Source: an uncultured bacterium (GTDB lineage Bacteria; Bacillota_I; Bacilli_A; RFN20; CAG-826). Taken from it: a stretch of DNA of 64,000 bases. Made by a program: the position numbers and the translations under genes. Of the stretch, positions 50,387 through 57,557 are shown one piece after another (position 1 is the first letter of the stretch; each line of letters starts with the position of its first letter). The notes beneath the pieces are model-generated. The model ran no database searches and had not been told where the DNA came from. It worked only from the letters and a program-made list of their open reading frames with translations. The stretch covers positions 28,709-92,708 of the forward strand of contig CASEKC010000006.1 of NCBI GenBank assembly GCA_949288485.1, written 5' to 3'.

Positions 50387-50821
50387 TTAATCATTTAACG
50401 CTTTTTTAAAGATTTTTTTAATATCATCATCATCTAAATAAGGATAAAGTCGATTAATATCAATGTCTATTTCTTCATCCAAATAGGCTTTTACAATTTT
50501 TGATAATGTATCATCATCTAAAAAAGGCAACATTGAATAGATTTTTTCATCAAAATTATTATTTTCAATCGAATTTAAAACAAAAGCATCATAAGCATCA
50601 TCATCGATAAAAGGAAACATATAAGTAACATCTTTATTTTCTTTTAATTCATGTTTAAACAATTTCTCATAAATAAAATCTTCATCTAAAAAAGGCAAAA
50701 GAGTTTTTAAAGAAATATCTTTAAAAGATCTTTCTTCATTTTCTAAACATTTTATTGCTAATTCTTCTAAATCTTCATCATCTAAAAATGGTAAGATACT
50801 TTTTAAACTTTTTATTTTCAT
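50387..50821 (-). CDS. Five-repeat LPFLDD protein
   Basis: 144 aa built of five units of about 28 residues, each starting with a form of LPFLDDxDL (LPFLDDEDL, LPFLDEDFI, FPFIDDDAY, LPFLDDDTL, YPYLDDDDI) followed by a helix ending in K/N-rich linkers. Acidic and helical, no membrane part. I have seen similar repeats in proteins near stress regulators of Firmicutes but cannot name a family. It is co-directional with and 31 bases after the XRE gene. Confidence 0.75.
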   Translation of the reverse strand: MKIKSLKSILPFLDDEDLEELAIKCLENEERSFKDISLKTLLPFLDEDFIYEKLFKHELKENKDVTYMFPFIDDDAYDAFVLNSIENNNFDEKIYSMLPFLDDDTLSKIVKAYLDEEIDIDINRLYPYLDDDDIKKIFKKALND

Positions 50822-50852
50822 ATTAATATATTTTATTTTTTACTCCTTTTTA

Positions 50853-51311
50853 TTATCTATTGGTATTATTTAACCTACTTAAATATACTTTTTCATCTTG
50901 ATTTAAATTATCAATTAATCTATTTAAATCAATATTTTTAATTCTTTTATTTATTATCGATTTAATAAGAAGAAACCTTTCTTCACTATTAAATCGATAA
51001 AAATTAGAGATTAAATCATATTTATAATTATTATCTAATAATGATGAAATAATATAATTTCTTGAATGAAAGATGAAATATTCATCTAAAGAGAGAAATG
51101 ATTCATCAAGTAATAATAGTTTTTCAATACTTATATTAAATAATTTTGATAAGAAAACAACATTATCAATTGAAGGAAAACCTTTTCCTTGTTCCCACAA
51201 AGAAATAGCTTGTCTAGATAAATATAATTTAGAAGCTAATTCTTCTTGAGATAAATTATTCTTAATCCTTAATCTTTTTATATTATTTCCAATTCCTTCG
51301 TTGTCAAGCAT
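50853..51311 (-). CDS. XRE-family transcriptional regulator
   Basis: 152 aa. N-terminal HTH: IKRLRIKNNLSQEELASKL, then SRQAISLWEQGKGFPSI and FNISIEKLLLLD (about 10-70). The C-terminal half is helical and not a known ligand domain. Eight bases separate it from a 44-aa ORF upstream and 31 from the repeat protein downstream. Confidence 0.88.
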   Translation of the reverse strand: MLDNEGIGNNIKRLRIKNNLSQEELASKLYLSRQAISLWEQGKGFPSIDNVVFLSKLFNISIEKLLLLDESFLSLDEYFIFHSRNYIISSLLDNNYKYDLISNFYRFNSEERFLLIKSIINKRIKNIDLNRLIDNLNQDEKVYLSRLNNTNR

Positions 51312-51318
51312 ATAAAAA

Positions 51319-51453
51319 TTATCTCATAGTTAAAAAATTTTTCTTTGTATAAATATTAAATTTTTCTTTATTTTCTTTTATTTTTTGATCAACTAATAAA
51401 TCATTTACTAAATTAATATTAATTTTGTTTTCATTTTTATTATTCTTTTTCAT
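51319..51453 (-). CDS. 44-aa basic small protein, unknown
   Basis: ATG at 51451-51453, protein MKKNNKNENKININLVND... ending KKNFLTMR. AAAGGAG lies 11 bases upstream, rather far. The ORF ends eight bases before the XRE start, so it may be a leader or a co-expressed peptide. Coding status is moderate. Confidence 0.45.
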   Translation of the reverse strand: MKKNNKNENKININLVNDLLVDQKIKENKEKFNIYTKKNFLTMR

Positions 51454-51537
51454 ATAAATTTTATCTCCTTTATCTTTTAATAATTAAACTTTAATAAAAG
51501 AAATAATTTTTGTAACGCAACCTATACTTGCTAAAAT

Positions 51538-51565
51538 AAAAAATACGATAAAAATCGTATTTTTT
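51538..51565 (-). terminator. Terminator of the ThiT-like gene
   Basis: AAAAAATACGAT, AAAA loop, ATCGTATTTTTT. T run on the minus strand, about 45 bases after the stop. Confidence 0.8.
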
Positions 51566-51608
51566 ACTGTTTAGAAATTATATAAGGAAATAAATAATTC
51601 TTAAAAAA

Positions 51609-52715
51609 TTAAATAGTCATATAATCTCTTTTTAAGGGAAAAAGATGATTAATTCTTTTTATTGCTGGAGAAAGCATTAAAGATAAAGCTAAACAAGTTA
51701 AGGCACTAACTCCAATATAAATATAGTTATAAACAAGAATTTCAATAATATCGTGAACATTATAAATTAAATATGAAGATAAACCACTTCCAAACATTCT
51801 AACGATAAATGAACAGACACTACCTATGGCAAACGAAGTCATTAAAGAAGCAAGTTCTTTATTTTTAAAACATGTTTTATTAAATATATAATAGAAAAGA
51901 CCAGGGAAAGCATAACCAAAGAATCCAATCATATAATCAAAAGGAAGACTTTGAATTCCCCATCCATCAATAATATTTGTAATAACACCAAAAAGAATCG
52001 AAGAAGCAAAAACACCTTTAATAAATCCAACTCTAATTGAAAGAATCATTAAAGGAAGAGCTGAAGCATTAATACTTCCTCCACTACTTCCAACTTGAAT
52101 TTTAATTTTATCTAAAACAACCGCTAAAGCAACCATCATTGAAATTTCAGCAATTTCTCTTGTTGTAAAAATAATTCTTTTTAATTTTAAAGATGATGTA
52201 ACTAAAACCAAAGTAATTGCTTGAAGAATTAAATAACAAATAAATGAAGCTTCAGAAATAATTAAACTATCAAAAGAAGGATATGAAGAAATATTGTTAT
52301 TAAATAAATCTAATCCATAAGAAATAACAATATAAAAAACTATTCCTAAAACAACAAATATTGATGAAATTAAAAGCGGAATATTCTTTTTATTTTCTTT
52401 AAAAATTAAAGAAAATAAATAAGAAACTAAACCACAAATTACAAAAATAAATGATAAAAGAGCAAAAATATTGATATTTAAAGTTAAACTTTCAATTCCT
52501 ACTCCAAAAACTAAATTATAAAGATTAATTAAAACATTATCTTCCCCATTACTTAAAACAATTTCAAAAGCTGGTAAAGCTAAAAAGATAAAAGAACACA
52601 AAAATAAAATAATTGTAATTAAAATCTTATAATTCATTTTAAATTTAGTTTCTTTTATTTCTTCATTTGAAGAATTTTGATTGTTATTATCGTTAACATT
52701 AATATTTTCTTCCAT
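51609..52715 (-). CDS. thiT: Thiamine ECF transporter S component, ThiT-like, with N-terminal extension
   Basis: 368 aa. Residues about 185-355 match ThiT: ISMMVALAVVLDKIKI, the substrate-site GGSINASALPLMILSIR, then the long hydrophobic helices with DYMIGFFGYAFPGL. Membrane-embedded thiamine-binding subunit that needs the shared EcfAA'T module (not in the window). The TPP riboswitch upstream supports thiamine. ThiT is usually about 190 aa: here an extra 180 residues with an acidic N-terminus and about four helices precede it, which is unusual. RBS GAGGAG before the ATG. Confidence 0.88.
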   Translation of the reverse strand: MEENINVNDNNNQNSSNEEIKETKFKMNYKILITIILFLCSFIFLALPAFEIVLSNGEDNVLINLYNLVFGVGIESLTLNINIFALLSFIFVICGLVSYLFSLIFKENKKNIPLLISSIFVVLGIVFYIVISYGLDLFNNNISSYPSFDSLIISEASFICYLILQAITLVLVTSSLKLKRIIFTTREIAEISMMVALAVVLDKIKIQVGSSGGSINASALPLMILSIRVGFIKGVFASSILFGVITNIIDGWGIQSLPFDYMIGFFGYAFPGLFYYIFNKTCFKNKELASLMTSFAIGSVCSFIVRMFGSGLSSYLIYNVHDIIEILVYNYIYIGVSALTCLALSLMLSPAIKRINHLFPLKRDYMTI

Positions 52716-52732
52716 TTTTTAAATACTCCTCT

Positions 52733-52772
52733 TAAAAAATAAAAAACTACCTATTTTCTAGGTAGTAATAAT
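52733..52772 (-). terminator. Terminator of the TPP riboswitch expression platform
   Basis: Minus strand ACTACCTA, GAAAA loop, TAGGTAGT, then TTTTTATTTTTT, immediately before the thiT ribosome-binding site. Placement implies transcription termination control. Confidence 0.85.
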
Positions 52773-52847
52773 CTTTTTATTATAATTTTTAATTTTTATT
52801 TTTCTAAAAATTAAAAATTATTTTATTAACTAGTATTAATTCTAAAA

Positions 52848-52938
52848 AAATCATTCCTACGCTAGAATTACCTAGATCAGGTTATAATGGTCAAAAGTAA
52901 CTACTTTTATCTCAGCCAGTATCACCAGCACCCACGAT
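52848..52938 (-). ncRNA. TPP riboswitch (THI element)
   Basis: On the minus strand: GTGGGTGCTGGTGATACTGG, GCTGAGATA, ACCTGATCTAGGTAATTCTAG and GCGTAGGAA, the conserved blocks of the thi-box in order, with P1 to P5 possible. Binds thiamine pyrophosphate and should switch off thiT. Confidence 0.95.
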
Positions 52939-53037
52939 TAATATAATAAACTTTCTTTAGACAAATTTAAATAGTGAAATAAGTCTATTTCATATTATTT
53001 ATTATGTTTCCAAAATGAAAAATAAAAAACATTCATA

Positions 53038-53703
53038 TTAAAAAGATGTATTTCCCCAAATAATCTCATTTATGCCATGTTTTTTTAAATATTCATTGGT
53101 TTTTTTAAACATATCTGTATTAAAAAAACCACCTTTATTAGCTCCTAAAGGAGACGGATGAGTTGTTTTAATAATTAATCTATTTTTATTTAAAATATAT
53201 TTTTCATAACTTTTAGCTTTATTTCCCCGTAAAATAAAGACTATTGGTTTATCGATTTTATCGATAAACATCATTAAATCTTTAAAGAATAGTTGATATT
53301 CTTTAGTGTTATGAGAAAGTGGCTTTCCTTCTATTACTGTTAATATTGGATTAATTAAAAATACACCTTGTTTAGATAGATAAGTTAAATCTCCACTTTG
53401 ATAATTCATAATTGAATTAAATTCGATTTCTATTTCTTTATAAATATTTTCTAAACTTGGAGGTAGTTTAACTCCTTCTTTCACACTAAAAGCAAGACCC
53501 ATCGCTTGATTTTTATTAAAATATGGATCTTGTCCAATAATTACTACTTTTAAAGATGATAAAGAACATGATTTAAAGGCATTATAAATTTCATCTCTAG
53601 GAGGATAAATTATTCTATTTTTATATTCTTCATCTAAAAAATTATTTAAATTTTTAAAATATTCTTTATTTTTTATTTCATTAAAAAAATCATACCATTC
53701 CAT
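53038..53703 (-). CDS. ung: Uracil-DNA glycosylase
   Basis: 221 aa family 1 UDG. Catalytic Asp59 in VVIIGQDPYF, then PPSLENIYKEI, QGVFLINPILTV (Asn) and the leucine loop with the catalytic His in THPSPLGANKGGFF. The usual GQDPYH is GQDPYF here (Phe62). Removes uracil from DNA. About 15 bases after the SDR gene. Confidence 0.95.
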   Translation of the reverse strand: MEWYDFFNEIKNKEYFKNLNNFLDEEYKNRIIYPPRDEIYNAFKSCSLSSLKVVIIGQDPYFNKNQAMGLAFSVKEGVKLPPSLENIYKEIEIEFNSIMNYQSGDLTYLSKQGVFLINPILTVIEGKPLSHNTKEYQLFFKDLMMFIDKIDKPIVFILRGNKAKSYEKYILNKNRLIIKTTHPSPLGANKGGFFNTDMFKKTNEYLKKHGINEIIWGNTSF

Positions 53704-53717
53704 AAAGATAAATAGTT

Positions 53718-54494
53718 TTAAGCATCTTCTTTCATTGTTTTAGCACTTACGCTAGTAACTAAGCTTCTTGGGAAGAAACGAGTAATAAAAACTGTTAATT
53801 TATTTTTAAATCCTGTAATTAATAATTTTTTACCTTTTTTAGATGCTTTATAAGCTTTTAAAGCTACTTCTTTAGCTTCAAAAGGCTTAATTTTACTAAA
53901 AGTATAATCATTATGAGCATTTTTAACAAAATTAGAATTAAATGGACCAGGGCAAAGAGTTAAAACTTTAACATTATCTTTTCTTACTTCATATCCTATC
54001 GCTTCACTTAAAAGCAAAACATAAGCCTTTGAAGCATGATAAGTAGCCATATATGGACCACTCATAAATCCGGCAATTGAAGAGACATTTATTATATGAC
54101 CTTCTTTATTTTTAACCATATCTTCAATAAAAACTCGAGATAAAAATAAAAGAGCATTACAATCTACTTCAGTCATTTTGATTTGTTTATCAATATCCAT
54201 TTTAATAAAGTCTTCTCTATCACCAAATCCAGCTGAATTAACTAAATTATTAACAAAATATTTTCTTTCTTTAACATATTTTTCTAATTTTTTTAATTCT
54301 TCTATTTTAGAAAGATCACAAGGATAAATATCAATTAATAAGTTTTTGTTTTTATTTTCTAAAGAAGTTTTAATTTTTTCTAATCCTTCTTTATTAATAT
54401 CAACTAATAATAAATTATTATTATCTTTAAAATAAAGCTCACTAAATTCTTTACCAAGTCCACTTGCTGCACCACTAATTAATGTTATTTTCAT
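53718..54494 (-). CDS. Short-chain dehydrogenase/reductase
   Basis: 258 aa. Rossmann start SGAASGLGKEF (GxxxGxG), NSAGFGD, INVSSIAGF with the Ser, YHASKAYVLLL with Tyr and Lys, and PGPFNSNF. Classical SDR; the basic C-terminus with a hydrophobic stretch (LTVFITRFFP) suggests membrane association as in DltE-like members. Substrate unknown. Confidence 0.88.
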   Translation of the reverse strand: MKITLISGAASGLGKEFSELYFKDNNNLLLVDINKEGLEKIKTSLENKNKNLLIDIYPCDLSKIEELKKLEKYVKERKYFVNNLVNSAGFGDREDFIKMDIDKQIKMTEVDCNALLFLSRVFIEDMVKNKEGHIINVSSIAGFMSGPYMATYHASKAYVLLLSEAIGYEVRKDNVKVLTLCPGPFNSNFVKNAHNDYTFSKIKPFEAKEVALKAYKASKKGKKLLITGFKNKLTVFITRFFPRSLVTSVSAKTMKEDA

Positions 54495-55062
54495 ATTTTT
54501 ACCTCTTTTTTATATATTCTATTTTAAAGAGATAGAATAAATAAAAAAAGATATTTTTCGATAATTATCGAAAAATTTATTATTTCTATTTTAAGTAGAT
54601 TTATCTTTTTTAAAAATATACTTAAAATAAAAATAGTTAATAAAGTTTAGCGTCTTTATTAGCTATCCCCAAGTGATAAATTCTTTTTTATATTTTTATT
54701 TAAAGATTTATAAATATTAGAATTTATCAATAAAATATAAAATACCCTCTTAAAGAAAGAAACTCTAAAAGATAACAATTTTAGAGTTTTTTTTCATTTA
54801 ATTATGAATAAATTTTAGGGAAATCAATTTACCGCAAATCGATTTGCGTAAAATTAGGGTGCAAATTTACTTTCCTTTAAAATAAAAATCCTTTTAAAAT
54901 TCAACATAAAATTTTCATATTCTATTTAAAGAGGTGGATTATATAAAACAAATAATGCAAAATTGCTTTTTAGATCAAAAATGATTTTAGAATCTAGAAT
55001 AGAAAATGCAATGATTTTATTACAAATTTTGTAAACATATAAATTTTAACTCAGAAAAACAT
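54495..55062. other. Intergenic region with palindromes
   Basis: 568 bases without a gene. It holds a perfect 24-bp palindrome at 54553-54576 (half-site ATTTTTCGATAA), a stem-loop AACTCTAAAA/TTTTAGAGTT at 54761-54794, and a second dyad TTTAC-C-GCAAATC/GATTTGC-GTAAA at 54828-54853. The ATPase-TOPRIM pair starts beyond. Confidence 0.6.
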
Positions 55063-55574
55063 TCATGATTTTTTCTTTATTAATTCTCCTTGGCTTTGAA
55101 AATTTTTGAAGTGTTTGTTTTTGTTTTTGTAACACCAAAATTTTTTAATATCAAATTTATGATTGTTTAAAGCATTAAAAACGTTATTAGCGTTAATAAA
55201 ATCTTTTTTAAAATCGCTATTGTTTTTACTTTTGAATAAATCTTTTAATTGTTTTAAATCTGTAGAATTAAGTATTTCATCTTCAAAATTTCTATCTTCC
55301 AAAACAAAAATATAATTTACTTTATATTTATTTAGTATTTCTACATTTTTCTTAATTATTTTCAAATCGCAGTTAACATCTGTATCAAAAATAATGACAA
55401 CTAATGTATTTTTTCAATTGTCATAATTTTTCTAACCGAAATAGTTTTAGTAAGCAAATTAAAGACTTCAACTTTTCCATATTTTATATATGGAACTGTT
55501 AAGCGATTATTTTCATTAATAAAGTGTTTTTCACATTCACCTTCAACTAAATAAAGTATTTTATTAAATTTCAT
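55063..55574 (-). pseudogene. TOPRIM/OLD-like nuclease partner, frameshifted
   Basis: From ATG at 55572-55574 (MKFNKILYLVEGECEKHFI) the frame stops at 55401; a one-base backward shift at the six-T run 55409-55414 continues as KNTLVVIIFDTDVNCDL to 55063, giving about 170 aa. EGECE near the start and FDTDV match the Glu and DxD of TOPRIM metal sites. The start overlaps the ATPase gene by 11 bases, so they form one system. Similar pairs are known in anti-phage systems (OLD, PARIS, RloAB-like), but I cannot assign one. Confidence 0.65.
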
Positions 55575-56655
55575 AAATTTTTTCAGTGTTTGGTAAACAT
55601 TCAAAGCGATTGTTTTCATATTGATTTTTGATTGAAACGTTGTTTTTAAGAACTCTTTCACTTGCATTTATCAGTTTAATCTTATCTTCTTTTTCAAAGA
55701 AAGAAAAAGAATGTATAGGTAATCGCATATCTAAAATATTTATATTATGGCTTGTAAAAAATAATTGCGAACAATCATCTAATAAGTCAATCATTGTTGA
55801 TAAAATAGCAATTTCAATTTCACTATTAATATAACTAAATTGCTCATCAATATAATAAAAACCATAAATATCATGTTTAATAGCAAAAATAATATCAGCT
55901 ATAACAAGACCATACTTTGTTCCACTCGATAAATATTGTATATCTCTTAACAGCCTTCCACTTTCAATGGGAATAACAAAATATTTTGATTCAACGATGA
56001 TACAATTTTCAATTTCTTTAGATTTAGTTATAGTAATAATTGATGGATCCAAAGTTTTTAATGTTTTATTTAATATGTTCAAGTAATCTTCTTCATCATT
56101 TTTCATATTTGATAAATCAACTTTTTGTAAATTAGAATCCGTTAAAGGAAAATTAAAAGCCCATCCGATGTTTGAGAAAGTCATCACATCCGATAAAGGT
56201 TCGTAATTAATATTTTTTAAATTTAATTTAACTCTTTCATTTGCTGTTTTATAGCTATCACTTGGTTTTAATTGTTCCTTAACTATCTTTAAAAATATAT
56301 TTTCATTATCTTTAATAATTCCATCAACAAAGTAATAAAAGTAAGTTTCTTTTCCTTTTTCGACAAATTCTATAATAAAATGGGCCTCTTTATTTTTGTC
56401 ACAAACTAAAGAAGAATAATTAAACTGTTTCTTAGTTAATAAAACAAAAATAGAAAGCAAAGCTTCTCCAAAAGTTGTTTTTCCAGTTGCATTGCTGCCC
56501 TCTAAAATGTTTACTTTCTTAACTTTGAAGTTTGGCACTCCCTCTAAAAATTCATTTTTTATTGTAGAATTAACAATTTTTTTAGGATAAGTAAAATCGA
56601 CAGTAAAATCTTCAAAACATAAAATATTATCAAGATAAACTTTCGCAATAACCAT
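55564..56655 (-). CDS. ABC/OLD-like AAA ATPase of a two-gene putative defence system
   Basis: 363 aa. Start VIAKVYLDNILCFEDF is typical of the SMC/OLD head; Walker A LEGSNATGKTT (about 52-62), a divergent middle, signature LSSGTKYGLVIA, Walker B IYGFYYIDEQF and H-loop LFFTSHN. No TOPRIM in this chain; it is on the next overlapping gene. Such ATPases sense phage or damaged DNA and activate the partner; this role is inferred from architecture. The gene is intact. Confidence 0.8.
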   Translation of the reverse strand: MVIAKVYLDNILCFEDFTVDFTYPKKIVNSTIKNEFLEGVPNFKVKKVNILEGSNATGKTTFGEALLSIFVLLTKKQFNYSSLVCDKNKEAHFIIEFVEKGKETYFYYFVDGIIKDNENIFLKIVKEQLKPSDSYKTANERVKLNLKNINYEPLSDVMTFSNIGWAFNFPLTDSNLQKVDLSNMKNDEEDYLNILNKTLKTLDPSIITITKSKEIENCIIVESKYFVIPIESGRLLRDIQYLSSGTKYGLVIADIIFAIKHDIYGFYYIDEQFSYINSEIEIAILSTMIDLLDDCSQLFFTSHNINILDMRLPIHSFSFFEKEDKIKLINASERVLKNNVSIKNQYENNRFECLPNTEKIYEI

Positions 56656-56781
56656 AATTACTTCAGGCCCCTTGAACTAATTGTACTTCATTTTAAAAAC
56701 ATTATCAATTAATTACGGGTAAATAAATCTCCAAAGTTTTAGTCAATTTGAAAATATTCTCATTTTATTGCTTTTTAAGAA

Positions 56782-56920
56782 AAAAAGGTTTGATTTGGAT
56801 TGGACCATATCAAACCTCTGCTTTTAATTTGGCAAAACTAACCTATTGTGATGCACTTGCGACCCCTTGTCTATTTTTTGCAACCCCCTTAACAATTTTG
56901 CGACCCCTACATAAGGTGTT
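56782..56920 (-). repeat. Dispersed 140-bp repeat, copy 1
   Basis: From 56831 to 56920 it is nearly identical to 63091-63180. On the minus strand it has three boxes of the type AGGGGTCGCAA (the middle one AGGGGGTTGC), then a stem GGTTTGAT/ATCAAACC followed by seven T, thus a 3' end with terminator. Stem bases are kept between copies while the loop differs. Confidence 0.8.
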
Positions 56921-56938
56921 AGTTATATCAACATGTAG

Positions 56939-57098
56939 CTACCTATATTTTCCAAAGTAATGTTCTTCACCTGTTAGTCTTGCTTTTCCACTAGTTACAT
57001 ACACAATATAAGACAATAACCTGGGAACAGCGTAAGTTGTTGTATAACCGCCAAAATTATACATTGGAATTTGCCACAATCCACCGCAGGAAATAATT
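56939..57098 (-). pseudogene. C-terminal gene remnant
   Basis: Open frame on the minus strand reading ISCGGLWQIPMYNFGGYTTT through to GEEHYFGKYR and TAG. It looks coding but has no start or ribosome-binding site and is preceded by a terminator (57104-57136). It ends 19 bases before the dispersed repeat. Family not recognised. Confidence 0.45.
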
Positions 57099-57103
57099 TT
57101 ACT

Positions 57104-57136
57104 ATAAAAATAAAACCAAGGCTTGTTGCTTGGGTT
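57104..57136 (-). terminator. Stem-loop terminator
   Basis: Minus strand AACCCAAG, loop, CTTGGTT, TTATTTTT. No intact gene lies upstream of it before tRNA-Thr; it may end the tRNA transcript about 190 bases away or be part of decayed DNA. The region 57140-57320 also holds the direct repeats AGTTCAC and ACTAGTTCA. Confidence 0.6.
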
Positions 57137-57327
57137 TTAAACTAATCTAGTGTAAAACTTTTACTTATACCGTAAGCCTAATAGAATATAGAAAAGTTTG
57201 TACGAGTATAAAAAAATGCCACCATTTTGAACTAGTGTGAACTATTCTAGTCTATAATAGTGGCTCTCCATCAATGTTTTTAAATATATTTGACACCCCT
57301 AGTATATATAGAGGTAATTAATAAAGA

Positions 57328-57401
57328 TGGTGCCTCAACGCAGAATCGAACTACGAATAGATCCTTACCATGGATCTGTTATACCACTTAACTATTGAGG
57401 C
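57328..57401 (-). tRNA. tRNA-Thr (anticodon GGT)
   Basis: Minus strand: GCCTCAA pairs with TTGAGGC, encoded ACCA; anticodon stem GATCC/GGATC with loop ATGGTAA gives GGT. D-loop AGTTAAGTGGTATAAC is normal. Confidence 0.93.
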
Positions 57402-57557
57402 ATAGCACCAACGTGCTTAAATGTAATAACATAATCTTTATGAAGCTTAAATATTTTTTAACTTAATCAACCTTAAAGATTGAAGATTTAGAAAAAACAC
57501 TATTAAATTAATTTTAATAATATATAATCAATAGAGTATTTTTATTAAGGTGATTCT

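Noticed and set aside
56748..56960. 70-codon plus-strand frame over the dispersed repeat
   Set aside because: The repeat is a minus-strand 3' end with terminator, and the second copy does not keep the frame.
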